From assembly GCA_030068145.1 (NCBI GenBank), contig JAPJBO010000289.1:62001-126000 (forward strand): 64,000 bases of DNA. The letters are read 5' to 3'. Source of the DNA: Diplonema papillatum (taxonomy: Eukaryota; Euglenozoa; Diplonemea; Diplonemida; Diplonemidae). Below are positions 22,101 through 31,492 of the stretch, piece after piece. Positions within the stretch are counted from its first letter, which is position 1; every line of letters starts with the position of its first letter. Below the pieces are notes generated by a model that saw nothing but the letters and a program-made list of their open reading frames with translations, made no database searches and was not told the origin of the DNA. The position numbers and the translations under genes are program-made.

Positions 22101-23245
22101 TGAAGGCGCTCGCGGTCGCGTCGTCGAGGAAGGGAATGGGGCTGCTGAACGTCGACATCATGAAGCAGGTCACGCGGTGGTGCGGGATGTACGACGTCGA
22201 CTCGCTGCACGTCTTTGTCGTGTTGTGGGGGTACGGCAGCGTTGTCGAGAGCCGCCACGTCTCGATCTCGAGCGGCATCCAAGCCACCGCCGCCGACGTC
22301 CACCGCAAGCTCTCGCAAGACAAACGGTGGTTGGCGGCCCGCGGCGCCGATACCAAGTGGGAGACTCAAGCGCTGTACTGGCTCGGCGAGTCCAACGCAG
22401 AGCTCCCCACGTTCACGCCGTCCCGCCTCCTCCCGAACTACCCGCTGGTGACGCAGGGGTACGAGGAAGGCTCAGGGGTGGCGCTGCACATTTTGTCGAC
22501 GAAGGCGACCGAGACCCTGAAGCTCTTCAAGGAAAAAGCGAAGGACTCCGACCTGCCCGCGGCCCCCGCCGCCGCGACGGCGGCGCCCAACGGCGGAAGC
22601 AGGGCCTCCCGGGTGTCGGCGAAGGACAAGACCGGGAAGCCGGCCCGTCCCGCGTCGGCCAACGGCGCCGCGCCGGCGGGCGGCGCGCGGGCAAGCAGCG
22701 CAAGGAAGCCGGGCGGGAAGGGCGACGCGAAGAAACCGGGCCAAACCGACGCGAAGACGGGCAGAAGCGACTCGAAACCGAGCAAAAGCGACTCAAAACC
22801 GGCCACAAGCGACTCAAAACCGAGCAAAAGCGAGTCGAAACCGAGCAAAAGCGACTCAAAAACGAGCAAAAGCGACTCGAAACCGGCCACAAGCGACTCA
22901 AAACCGAGCCAAAGCGACGCAAAGCCAAAGAAAAGTGACGCAAAGCCGAGCAACGGCGAACCGAAATCGGGCAAAACCGGCGAGAAGCCCGCCGCCGGCA
23001 AGGGCGATCCGAAGTCGGGCGCCAAGTCGCCGTCCCCCAGGCGGTCCGCCTCGTCGCCGGGGATGCAGCTGGCGACGGCGGCGGACGGGAAGAAGAAGGC
23101 GCCGCCCCGCGAGAAGGCTGGCCGCTCGCCGGCGGCGGCGTCGCCAGGCGGCAGGAGCAAGCCGCCGCAGCAAACGACCTCCGCCCTTTCCCCGTCCGCG
23201 CGGGCCCTTCGGAACAGCGAAAAGAAGGATTGCACCGTCCAGTAG
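16101..23245 (+). CDS. Unrecognised 746-residue protein, three exons, host of retroelement 1
   Basis: Exons 16101-16253, 16752-17197 and 21604-23245 sum to 2241 bases. The joins keep phase: AAG|GCA, then AC|G making Thr before YRVNGVERPDIHT. Residues ~17-80 (VGDVVCIQD ... GRITEINRNK-AVVRFHKETV ... ISHVRHVSS) look like a small SH3/KOW-type barrel. A polar acidic segment follows, then a conserved-looking globular region from about residue 170 to 480 with strong G/C-ending codons (GPLLRFIDIKKGVNLP, CGMYDVDSLHVFVVLWGYG). The C-terminal ~240 residues are low complexity, with about ten repeats of the kind SDSKPSKSDSKPATSDSKP, ending in Lys/Pro/Ala-rich sequence. I do not recognise the family. The 4.4 kb second intron holds a SINE-like unit and a whole YR retroelement, yet the exon phases fit. 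Confidence 0.75.
17211..17330 (-). mobile_element. SINE-like unit with poly-A tail (copy 1)
   Basis: Read on the minus strand this is a ~95-base body from near CGTTAACCCAAACAACTTCC to GTTGTCGTCGGG, followed by 26 A residues (T 17211-17236 on the plus strand). The same body occurs twice in tandem at 57010-57249, also with A tails. It is a short retroposon by its tail; no clear tRNA-type A and B boxes are seen. Confidence 0.7.
17341..17459 (+). repeat. Terminal direct repeat A1 of element 1
   Basis: Begins TACCAAACATGAAATGTTGG and ends TGCGTTCAACGAAAA. It is repeated at 21217-21335 with only two differences, which suggests a fairly recent insertion or homogenisation. Confidence 0.85.
17476..18275 (+). 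pseudogene. gag-like ORF of element 1, frame broken at a C6 run
   Basis: Two overlapping frames make one product. Frame one opens at the ATG at 17476 and reads ...EGGISVDAP up to about 17782. Frame two carries on as RDGVLLDPAFWVNMDRTEK... to a stop at 18273-18275. The change falls at CCCCCC, 17783-17788. A one-base length change there would restore a ~266-residue protein, so this is either an inactivating slip, a read error, or a frameshift site. The C-terminus is Lys/Arg-rich, as expected for nucleic-acid binding. Position before the recombinase matches gag of element 2. Confidence 0.65.
18050..19294 (+). CDS. Tyrosine recombinase of element 1
   Basis: Open frame of 414 codons; the true start is unclear because the frame overlaps the end of gag. 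The catalytic set of the family is visible in the last third: Arg in GAARVSDVTRL, the H-x-x-R box in GHSIRRGALFRL, a His in LSRHSSLD and the Tyr nucleophile in VRYLPAG. It would insert the element's circular DNA copy by strand exchange through a 3'-phosphotyrosine link. The frame is -1 relative to the second gag frame and lies entirely inside the RT open frame. Confidence 0.8.
   Translation: MGRCAGGKRHVFRRSEGPGLPEKVDGRCRRVSEEETAARETNHHHQSQTRGQRPISPQGKRRKGRRQDRREQRKVNCSVVCPPCPPSHFPITTFLKGLEAPAKLKRGRPVLVEAPPSKQEMRRVEVAARNHLSLALASSTWRSLESTHRRMLQFKWNWESRSEQVIDVPTAVVLWLTRKMLGEPGRAPIVCSSALQYLQDLKSAQRRVGAPISDSQVVRDFERSLRRQGAMRPTRQAVPATHQDIQRVLRKEAGSQVGLAIALAWAGAARVSDVTRLTVGDVSWEDGFVAVNWSQTKSDPFRLGVTTGLVLSEDWSAELRRHVEGRPPGELILSVSYAQVKAALKRARPELTGHSIRRGALFRLLQKGLHLEEIRRLSRHSSLDALVRYLPAGKLAVARETATSSGLLAVNVLP
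18130..21051 (+). CDS. Reverse transcriptase-RNase H of element 1
   Basis: Open frame of 973 codons with no ATG at its start. The RT domain begins near 19400. Motifs: GGLRLVADGRKLN before motif A, motif A ADAVSWFYQ, motif B-like MCMGWNWAPC, motif C VCWVDNFFVIG (WVDN in place of YxDD). RNase H follows with VAWSDASDSEWAVVLE, YLKELLAATQA and KVDNQAAVFALKKG. The first ~390 codons overlap the recombinase in another frame and are Gly/Pro/Arg-rich. It copies the element's RNA into DNA. How it is translated (fusion to gag by frameshift, or internal start) is not visible. Confidence 0.8.
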   Translation: MPTRFGRRNRSPRNKPPPPEPNKRAKAHFAPGKKAQGPQTRPPRTAESELQRCLPTLPTLALPHHDLPEGTRGTREVEARTTGACRSATVKAGDATRRSCGAKPLVACAGELDVAVLGVDPPTYASVQMELGIPLGAGNRRPHSCRLVADKEDAGGARARSHSVFVCPAVSAGPEVSPAPSWRAHQRLAGGARFREVSTKAGRYAPDAPGGPRYAPGHPEGAQEGGGLTGWACDSSCMGGGRASVGRYSPDGWGRLLGGRFRRCELVTNEVRPFPSGCHHWSGAVGGLVGRASAACRGTASWGADPVRVICAGEGGPEAGSAGVNRPLDSPGSPVPPTPEGAPLGGDTTTVAPQQSGCLGPVSASREASRGPRDGDFVGPPRRERPPVNKPILPLAPAFPKVRRPKYHHLSPYHPTSLETGGPDIAFPYSQALCVRTTGGSVSVPAAKARGKLAPISTSRLNLDALVCLDTEGVLVGVLDVIRSREAFLGAMRDGARPALGGDLGLARGLSRFMLRHLPTLESYGVVRARTDACVVLPAFTVEKKSGGLRLVADGRKLNALMKKPPAMLLPGIDDVVSRFLASKFVAQADAVSWFYQFPLEESVSRFFGMNLSGPRGRFTKVQLSVMCMGWNWAPCIAQRTARVLLPESEGVCWVDNFFVIGTSYEEAERRYRRFQHRCQLVGAAMNTHDSMYGRPLSRFEALGLEFDLGAEPSRYRSAPSWVKKFLGGEALAPVMSGRATPRQVFAVFGGVVWFLFSTRRRLCFLRSAMAFLRRAASLLGGGTWSWDDTYDVPPSALYDLRSVLADLSRNEWVTEVDRDRRRLVAWSDASDSEWAVVLETRPELAYQGVFLDPSVHIYLKELLAATQAVWFASLEAPGSLLVLKVDNQAAVFALKKGHSKNFWANEVLCLFFKIVESAGLIIDVVWVPTDVQRADKYTRGCTAFPGSGLLLRDRIGGFHASPAFVSWFLGTC
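21217..21335 (+). repeat. Terminal direct repeat A2 of element 1
   Basis: Second copy of the 119-base repeat of 17341-17459. The sequence just after it (GGACCCACTTTGTAGTTGTA) belongs to the dispersed family also seen at 40997 and, in part, at 9326. Confidence 0.85.
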
Positions 23246-23520
23246 CGCTCCCCCCCAGCACACCTTTTTGCGTTCTTCAGTACAACAATCCTGCGGGCTG
23301 CTGTACATCGTGTCGTGCAGGCTAATAAGACGGCGGCAGCGGGTTTGGGTTGAGCAGCATCTCTAAACCGAAGATGGAAACGATCAACGCACACACACAC
23401 ACAAAATTGCTCAGACAGGATTGTAAACGGGCCTCCTCCGGATTTGTCGACCGAACCCCCCCCCCACCCCCCCCCCCCACACCATATAAACTGAGATCTT
23501 CCCCTCACCCGTCCCGGACC

Positions 23521-23741
23521 GCCTGCGCTCTAGTAGCACGGGTGGTCCTGGCTGTGACGAGCTACGAACAGCCGCCTGACAAACCAGACTCACACCGCAG
23601 TTCTGTCTGCAGACACTCAGGGTCCGCGCTGATGATGGTCCGCCTTATGTGTCCGTGGCTTAAAAGACCGAAACACGGCGCAGACGGGACCAGTGCGGTG
23701 TGGAGCACATACCCATTCCGAGCACGTTCTTGCAATCCCCC
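23521..23741. repeat. ~220-base dispersed repeat, copy 1
   Basis: Starts near GCTCTAGTAGCACGGGTGG and ends CACGTTCTTGCAATCCCCC. The core includes GACGAGCTACGAACAGCCGC and GTGTCCGTGGCTTAAA. Further copies are at 24596, 26877, 36011, 49163, 56166 and 56596. A 12-base-plus poly-C tract lies close by. Confidence 0.85.
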
Positions 23742-24595
23742 TAGTGCAGTTCTGGGTGCGAAGGGAGTTGACGTACGCAAGGTAAAAAGCCGTCGGCGGG
23801 CGGCCTCGCACTCTACGACGCAAGCAAAAAGGTTGCCGCTCGACAGTCTCAGTAGCGCCCGCCGGTCTCGGTCTCTTCCGTCGTCTCGCTTTGAGCGCGA
23901 ACTGACGAAACGTTCGACGCGGCGGTGTGCGTCTTCTCATCCCGACAAAGGGGGGGAGGGGGTTACCTCATCGAATCCTGAGAGGGCCCCCGCCAGACAC
24001 GGAGCACACCGCCGACGAAAGCTGCGGACCGCTTGCCACCCCCGCAAGGGCCACCTCGGCACTCCGACCCCACGCAGTCAGCGCGGACAGCGAAAGGTTT
24101 GCCCTGGAGAACGGACGCCTTGCGTGTAGATTCGTCAAGCCGTCGCAAGTTCCCTCGGAAAATTCGTGAGACGTGGCCCTGCGAATGCACCGATACCGAA
24201 TCGGGCGTCGACAGCGACCTGCAGATCGCACAGAGCCTGACGATTCCTCCCCCATGAAATATATAGAACCAGAGGATTCCCACGTTGATCGCTTGCCAGA
24301 TCCTACAACGTGCCGAAATCAGACCGCTGGTGGCCACAGAAGGGGACTCTTCCTTGATGTCCCTGGCCACCCATTACAAAAAAGTATATGGATGGCGCCG
24401 CGAACCCATTCGACTGGACACACGGCCGAGGCACCTTGTTTCCTCCCTGTGCCGCAACAGCACGGCGGGTCGCGTTAAATCGCTATCTCCAGCTCTCCCC
24501 CTCCAGAAGACTTGATGCTCGCATCAAACATATATGAGCGGCAAGTAGCGCCTGAACACGAAACTAAGATTCCCCCCCCGTCGTCGGCACCTCGG

Positions 24596-24817
24596 ATTCG
24601 CCTGTGCTCTAGTAGCACGGGTGGTCCTGGCTGTGACGAGCTACGAACAGCCGCCTGACAAACCAGACTCACACCTCTCCTGCCTGCAGACACTCAGGTT
24701 CCGCGTTGATGGTCCGCCTCATGTGTCCGTGGCTTAAAGGACCGAAACACGGCGCAGACGAGACCAGTGCGGTGTTGAGCACATATCCATTCCAAGCACG
24801 TTCTTGCAACCCCCCCG
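24596..24817. repeat. ~220-base dispersed repeat, copy 2
   Basis: Near full-length copy, preceded by a C run at 24574 and followed by CCCCCCCG at 24810. It matches copy 1 throughout apart from small deletions. Confidence 0.85.
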
Positions 24818-24956
24818 TCGTCGACACCTCTATTAAAGCTCCACTTCCCCCTGCCCCTTTCCCCCGCTGGTCGCCAGAGCAGACCTGCGGAAGACGCGTT
24901 TTCCCGAGCACGTGTAATGTGAACCTCCTTGTTTTTCCTCTAATGGATTGTACACT

Positions 24957-25785
24957 CTCTGGGGTGATCCACCTACTGTTTCGCAGATATCTTCACGATC
25001 CATGACTTCTTCTTGTTGCGTTAGTGGGGAGTCATTTGCATGCAAATGAGTACCACACTTATCCACCAATCCATTTTGACCCTTAGTTCTGCAGAGTTCT
25101 GCAAAGCTCTGCAAAGTTGTGTATTGATCTGAATAATGTGTGGGCCTTTAAAGCGTGGATGATGCCTCTCGCGCTCCCCTTGAGGTTCCTGGCTCATGCC
25201 AAAGCGCCGCCGCCCGGGTTAAGGAGTTGCGGTCCCTGGACCAGGGCCAGGGAGGCTGTTCGGAGGGGTCACCACCCACCGTTCGCGGGCTTCGTTACTT
25301 CACTGCCCCCGGCTCTCCCCGGCCTTCGTCGTCCCGGGGGAGGGTTCCACGGCCATCCCCCCCCGCGCGGGGAATGGATTGTTGCTGTTGCGGGTTCTTC
25401 GGTGCGTCCTCGCGACGTCGCCGCTGTCGATGTCGCTGCCGCCGCAGCTGCTGTCGGGCGGGCAGCTGCTGTCGGGCGGGGTTGACGATCTCGGTCTGCA
25501 CCCCGTCCGTTGCGCGTCGGCCTTCTTCTTCTTGGCGTTCGCTAGGTCGTCCCAATGCTGGCGGTTGCCGCCGCCGCGGTGCGTCGCCCGGCCGTGTCTT
25601 CACTTCTCGCCGCTGTGCTGCCACCCCCGTGGGTAGTGGATCTGGGGCCGTATTGATCTGAATAGTGTGGTACTCATTTGCTTGCAAATGACTCCCCACT
25701 AACGCAACAAGAAGACGTATTGATCTGAAATTCTGTAAAGTCTTTCTGCTGAAAAAATAGGTGGATCGCCCCACTCGATGCGGCA
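24957..25785. mobile_element. Inverted-repeat (foldback-type) element
   Basis: The left arm (about 24961-25063) and right arm (about 25666-25772) are imperfect inverted copies. Shared pieces are GATCCACCTA, the run CTTCTTGTTGCGTTAGTGGG, and the perfect palindrome ATTTGCATGCAAAT (one base changed on the right). The phrase GTATTGATCTGAAT also flanks both sides. The interior is GC-rich with an Arg/Gln-rich minus-strand frame. A third copy of the arm lies alone at 27663-27712. Confidence 0.6.
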
Positions 25786-26876
25786 TAAGGTATCCACAAT
25801 GACGTATGGAAACCCCACGGTAGCCACCATTTCAGTCGAGCCGAGCAGTGATTATAATTTGTACGGGCGAGTTCGGCATCGCTCAGGGGAGTCCCTCGGC
25901 GGTGGCGAAGTCTCGACTCTTTCAACCAATGTTTTACCTCCGCCCCTCAACGTTTTCAAAAAAATTAAGTTAAAAAAATGAAACTGAAAGTATTTCAGAA
26001 AACGCCGCGCAATCCCTCCCTTCCCACTCTATTATAAAGACCCGAGCACCCCCCAGCGCCCCGCTTCTGGAAAATGACGCAGCCTCTCCATACAGTTACG
26101 TTTTCCCATGTAGCTTCGACGTGTGCTCAGCGCCGTTTCGTTTCGAAGCTACCCTAATGGCACCTGGCACCTGAACCCGTCGATGAACGCAATTGACCGA
26201 CGAGTTCCATCCAGCACCCCCGCGGTTATCAACACCAACAGCGTGTGGTAGTGCTTGTTGCTGGGTGCTAACAACCAGCTCGGTCCAAAGCCGAACCTCC
26301 ACACCTCACGGTCAAGGCCACACCGGCTTCGCCCCGCTGCAGGCGGGGACAAGACGTACCGTATCCGGAATACTGATAGGACCGGGCAAACAACCCCAAA
26401 ACAGGCCTGGCTGCTCTAGGCGTTACACTAAGGCCCCATGCAAGGGGGGGTCGGATGTTATTATTTTTAGTTCCACAACAACAGGGGTGTCCTGGAGCAA
26501 ATAAACGTTTTGGCGGCGGGGCTCAAAAGACGTAGGCGGCGCGTGTTGACGAGAATTCCGGTCGGGTAGACTCATGGTCTTTTCCGAAAATCTTGTCCTC
26601 TCGCTCAGTTTGCCACCCTGCATCCCGTCTATCTCGCAAGGGGTTTGAATCGAGAAATTCGTTCCTGGTAGCAGGAAGCGTTGCCTTCTCCCATCGAAGC
26701 TGCCAACCAGATGACCTGCGTCCACTAGCGGATGATCGTACAGCTTTTCGTTTCCTCTCTTCCGCAAGCCTAGCCCTCCCGGCTCTGTGGCTGAGAAAGT
26801 AGTCATCGATGGTTTTGAGATTACGGTGCAGGGTCCCAACCAGTAGCCACCCTCCCCATCTCTGACAACACCGCTG

Positions 26877-27009
26877 TCCTGTCTGCAGACACTCAGGTTC
26901 GCGCTGCTGATGATGGCCCGTGTCCGCGGCTTGAAGGACCGAAACACGGTGCACATGGGACCAGTGTTGAGAGATGTCCATTCCAAGCACGTCCTTGCAA
27001 ACCTCCCCC
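26877..27009. repeat. ~220-base dispersed repeat, copy 3 (3' part)
   Basis: Only the second half of the repeat is present, from GTCTGCAGACACTCAGG to CACGTCCTTGCAAACC, followed by a C run. Confidence 0.75.
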
Positions 27010-27662
27010 CGTTCGGCTACTCCTGAGGGAGCCATAGTTACCCCCCGTTACCCGCGCTTGACCTGACCTCTCAGCGTTAGGCACTGGAAGTGATATTCCA
27101 CTCGCTACCGCTGTGATGAAGCTGTAGCCGTAGTGTACTGGGGGGGTCGGGCTGTCGTTCTTTTTCGAACCCCCGTAACCCACCTGTTGCCGCCTCCACG
27201 CCTTCCAGTGACTCGAAACGTGACACGCAGTGGGCAAGTTAGGAAGAAGCGTCCAACACGACCGACAAACTGCTTAATCATGTTTGCCCCCAAGCGCGCC
27301 GTTGAGTTCGACTCTAGCCTGGCTTTTGCGCAGTGGCACGAGAAGTATAGAAATAGGTGGAGACCGCAACAATTGAAGCACCACTACTCCGGCTGTCGCT
27401 TACTTATCCATGGCACAGTTGTCACGCCCACTGCACCCATCACGGGTCGCACGACGATCGCGTCCCCCTGCCGGCTCTACTCGCGTCCTCCGCACTCTCG
27501 GCGTGCCTGTCGGCGCAAACGGGAAAGCGAAGATTCCGATTCGTTTTCGGATTATGAACTCGTAAACAACTTCCAACAACAGTTGCAACCGACTAGAGTT
27601 GCACCGCGCCGAAAGCGCGGAAAGAGTGACCTTCTGGAGTCACGTAGCGAAAAGGTGGCATA

Positions 27663-27712
27663 GTGTGGTACTCATTTGCATGCAAATGACTCCCCACTCA
27701 CGCAACAAGAAG
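27663..27712. repeat. Solo arm of the inverted-repeat element
   Basis: Starts GTGTGGTACTCATTTGCATG and ends near CACGCAACAAGAAG. It matches both arms of the element at 24957-25785, here with the perfect ATTTGCATGCAAAT palindrome. Confidence 0.75.
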
Positions 27713-28981
27713 CGCACAGTTGTGAATAAAGGTGAACCGACAGGCATCGCGGAGGATGAACCCCGGAGGTGGCCGTCGTAGGTACGTCGCACAGCAAAAA
27801 ACGCTGAAGGCACCGTGCCTGATGCCTTCATTTTTTCTTCTTCTCTTTTTTGTGTTCCTTCCCCGTTTTTTTACTCTTCTTCGATTCCTTGGAAAGTTCT
27901 GTTACTCGCCGCCTTACAAGTCGCTTGTTTTACCGGCTCCCTTCTTCGTCCCCTTTTCCCTGCCGAAATCCATCGTCGACGCGTGCCGAGCACCCGCAAG
28001 TAACAGCTGGCATGCTTCTCAACTGGGGGGCTGCTTCACGAACGGGGGGAGAAGAAAAGAAGAAAAGAGGCCGCACCGGTCAAGAACGTGACGGGCAACC
28101 ACAGCTCTCCGCTCTGCCCTGCGGCTTACGATCTTGCGCTCAGCGCAAGCGCCACGCCTTGATGCTTTAGCTTGGGAAATCGGTGGCCCGCAGGCCCGTA
28201 GCTCCGCAGTACCGCCGAACACGTGAAGCTTGGATCCCGGTGCATTCGTGCTCGCAATAAGCGGAGATGTCGCTGCTCACCTCGCTGTTCCGGGGAGACC
28301 GAAAATAATGGTATCGCAGCAGAATCCCCACGAGGTTGCAGTACCGAGGAAGACACTGCCGAACCCCCCGAGAACTGATGCGGAGTCAGCACCGGGCTAT
28401 GCTGCCGGGGTGCTCGCCGGGCTGTACAGGTACCTGCTACTCCTTTCGACTGGCACACCCGCAACGCATCACGCAACGAACCGCAGGGCGAGGGAACGGG
28501 GGGGGGGGTGGGGGAGTGGGTGCCCCTTTATGCCTCCCAGCCTCGAGGCGAGTTTAAAAACATGCCACAATTTCACCGAACTGCGCGAGTTGGCGCATCC
28601 TCGGACGCGCAGCAAGCTCAGCAAGCCCAAGGTCTTTGAAGTATGTATTTCGCATTTCGAGCTGGTGGTTGTGGCTTTCGAGCTGGTGTTTGTAGCTGGT
28701 CGGTATTCAGTTTACCGGAGATGGTATCCTGGCATCAACCCCCAGGCCCCACGAGTGTTGTGCGGAAAGTCGCTCTGCAGCCGTGTTGCCCATTACTGCA
28801 GGTATCCTGCTACTGCCAACAGAAATTCAACAGACCTTCTTATCCACAAATAACGCTAGCAAATGTTGTTTGAGGAGAAAATCTCGCTCGATACTCGCTT
28901 GATGTTCAGGCCTTCAACGATTTCGATCTAAGACGAGATCTGACACTTGTACAACCTTTTTCCCCTGGTATCGTTTTGCAG

Positions 28982-29179
28982 CATGGTGTTTCCCGCCACA
29001 ACACAGGGCGGTGTTCGGACTTACACGAAGGTGACGGAAGGTAGCGCGCTGCATGTTTTGCTCGGGGAGTTCGAGGTTCCCGTTAAAGTCGAAGATTTCA
29101 AAAGTGCGTTGTCGTATACCGAACGCGTGTATGCCTTTCTTTTCCAACGAGGCTCGCAGGAGTGGCAGGTGGTGTAGTC
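28982..29179 (+). CDS. Putative upstream exon of the START-domain gene
   Basis: Follows a good acceptor (CGTTTTGCAG) and reads MVFPATTQGGVRTYTKVTEG, then ALHVLLGEFEVPVKVEDF. The pattern of a strand with GVRTYTKV and then LLGEFEVPV resembles the N-terminal strands of a START domain, which the exon at 31012 lacks. The donor is uncertain: GTGCGT at about 29104 and GTGGTG near 29173 are both possible. The frame ends in TAG at 29175-29177. Confidence 0.35.
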
Positions 29180-29491
29180 AGGTAAACACATACCCCCCAC
29201 CCCGGAATCGACTGGCCGGACAGCCGCGGAAATGCAGGAACCGGGCTTACCCCTAGCCACGCCCTTGGCGTGTCAACCGCTTCCGCGCGACCGAATTGCG
29301 CAGAAAGCGAAGGAGGGCCAGCGTCTTGAAGCAACAGAAGCGTACGTGGGATCGTACATGCGCGAAACCACCATTGACTGGTGTAGCTGCAAACGCTTCA
29401 ACGGTCCAGTTTGGGATTTGCCCATGCCTGATTGAACTGAGTACGAAGCACTGGCATGGAAACAACCGCGCCAACAGTGCGCTGTTTACAG

Positions 29492-29750
29492 ACAGCACCG
29501 GAAAAGAACCTGGGAAAGGTGACGACGAAGAAGCCACGGGAGTCGGAGTTTGTGTGCGAGCTGTGTGACAAGAGGTTTGGGTCAAATGAACACAATTACA
29601 AAGCCCACATCGATTCCTCTTCGCACTTCTTGCAAAAACTGAGCAACTATAACGGCGAGGTAGAAGCCGTTGACCCCCGATGGATCAGGATGTCCTTGGA
29701 GAAGGACAACCTCCGCCGCGGGACAACTTGCACTTTGCTGTCGGTTACGT
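29492..29750 (+). CDS. Putative exon with a C2H2/U1-type zinc finger
   Basis: After the acceptor CTGTTTACAG the frame reads TAPEKNLGKVTTKK and then a finger with CELC ... H ... H (CELCDKRFGSNEHNY, AHIDSSSH). The C-x2-C-x12-H-x6-H spacing fits the zinc-finger type found in RNA- and ribosome-associated proteins. The frame loses its coding look near 29675, where another frame (DNLHFAVGYVDMSES) looks better, so a splice site or a slip at CCCCC may lie there. It may belong to the same transcript as the START exons or be a separate gene. Confidence 0.35.
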
Positions 29751-31011
29751 CGACATGTCTGAGTCACATGTTCATATCTTTGAACATGCCTGGCGAATGG
29801 CAAGGATACCCGAACCGGTTTCAAAGGTTCGAACGATGGTGCAGTGGGGGTTCATCGCCGATCCCCCCGGTCGTCATGGCGGGTAATGCTACCTTCGACA
29901 GCGACATTGGGGGTTTCCAGTACGCCCCTGGGATCGCCACCGCGACGACGCAGCCCAGCTCCTGCTCCGTGAACGCAGCTCTTGCACCGTATCTTGTACT
30001 CAGTCTCATAGATGAACTGGGCGCACAGTACGACAAGATCGCACACGTGGTTCTCATCGTGAGCGCAGTGGTGTATGACGAGGAATTCCTGCCACATCTT
30101 AGTGGGTGCGCAGGGGTCCGGCTACGTGCTTCCAATCAAGGCGCTCCTCTCTGCTTGGGAGCAGCACCGACCCTAAACGGTGCGGACCCCGGGCTGACCT
30201 TTAAGGTGGCGGCCCTCTTCGTCCCCACGGGCAACCTGGCGTACATGGTTTTTACGAGCGTAGTTCGTCTTTGACTGCCACAAAATGAGCCCTCTGCTCG
30301 TTACACAGCGAGCAGATGACGCCTCCATTCCATGGCATATGACACCCGCTAAATCATCATCGAAAAAGAGCACGAGCAAAGCCCGCGAAACCCTCAGCGA
30401 AAGGAAAAAAGGGGGCCGCGAAACCCGCAACATCCCGTCAGGTGGGCCAGGCCAGATTCGGGGTGGCTCCCTGGGAGGGACAGGGGCGGGGTTAGTCACG
30501 CCTTCGCAGTCCCAGGGCCTCTCCCCACCTGTATGTGTTCTCGTGGCACCGCTACCGCGCTTACCTTTCCCGAAAGAGCGAGAGCATAAGAAGAGCGCGT
30601 TGCGGTATTTGTCGGCCTACAAGGTCGAAGTCACACCCACAGTATAACTGAGAAGCTAGTCGGCCAATGTCAGTTGTGGAGGAACCAACTTTTGTTCGGG
30701 CAGGGTCTCCAACCCTGGAAACAAATACACATACGCTAAAAACGAAGTTACACGGATGCGCAACCACATGTGACAGTAAACGGTAAAGTAAAAGCGACAC
30801 AAAGTACGAAAAGGAATGAAAACATACTGCCCAGACCCTGCTCTAACAGCACAAAAGGAACCCCCCCCCCCCTTTTTCCCCCCGCCTCACAAGTCAAACG
30901 GAGACTTCAAAAAACCGACCGCTTACTACAAGGAACAGTCTAAAAAGTCAAGGGTTTGCAACGAAACCCCCCTGCTTCTCCTGATCCACACGCCCTCCTC
31001 GCTGCACGCAG

Positions 31012-31492
31012 AAACTGGGACGATCTTTTCACCGGCGGCAGCACGATGGAGGCCTTCAAGCTGCCGGATCATCCGGAACTGGACGTGTTCCACCGCCACA
31101 TGAGGTTCCGAAGCCCCGCACCTATTTTGGTCAGCCCCAGGGATTTCGAACTCCTAATCTCCGAGAAGTTCGAGCCGGACGGATCGTTCATATGCAAGGC
31201 CGTCTCCGTCGCCTCTGGCCCGAAGAGTCCGAAACCGGAGCCAGGCACTGTGCGAGGCGAGATCCTGACGACTGGCTTCGTGGCGAAGCCTTATACAAGG
31301 AGGGACGGAGGACCGGGTACAAAAGTGGTGTACGTGGCTCAGGTGGACCCGAAAGGATGGGTCCCGGCTCAGGTTGTCAACCTGATTGTCGGGCGGCAGG
31401 CGACGTCCATCCAGAACCTCAAGCGACACATTCTGCGGACACTGGCGGCAAAGGGCAAACCGGCTCCGATCGATATCCTGAGCAAGCTGTGA
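31012..31492 (+). CDS. START-domain protein, terminal exon
   Basis: Starts after the acceptor CTGCACGCAG in phase 2 and ends at TGA 31490-31492, giving about 159 residues. It contains the second half of a START lipid-binding domain: NWDDLF, then FRSPAPILVSPRDFELL, DGSFICKAVSV, a strand with PGTVRGEILTTGF, and the hallmark YVAQVDPKGWVPAQVVN before the C-terminal helix. START domains hold a lipid or sterol in a closed pocket and move it between membranes or sense it. The N-terminal half must lie in upstream exons; 28982-29104 is the best candidate. The gene is otherwise not assignable to a subfamily. Confidence 0.7.

Larger units (their letters stand above)
23246..28981. other. Repeat-rich intergenic region, no convincing gene
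   Basis: Holds poly-C tracts (23456-23480), three copies of the ~220-base repeat (23521, 24596, 26877), an inverted-repeat element (24957-25785) and another copy of its end (27663). The Arg/Gln-rich frame at 25295-25640 (minus) lies inside the inverted-repeat element. Frames at 27281-27360 (starting MFAPKRAVEFDSS) and 28233-28440 look mildly coding but lack clear joins; they could be upstream exons of the START gene. Confidence 0.45.

Noticed and set aside
24475..24693. Short minus-strand ORF sharing SLVCQAAVRSSSQPGPPVLL with other places
   Set aside because: The shared peptide is only the translation of the ~220-base repeat; frames differ or break in other copies.
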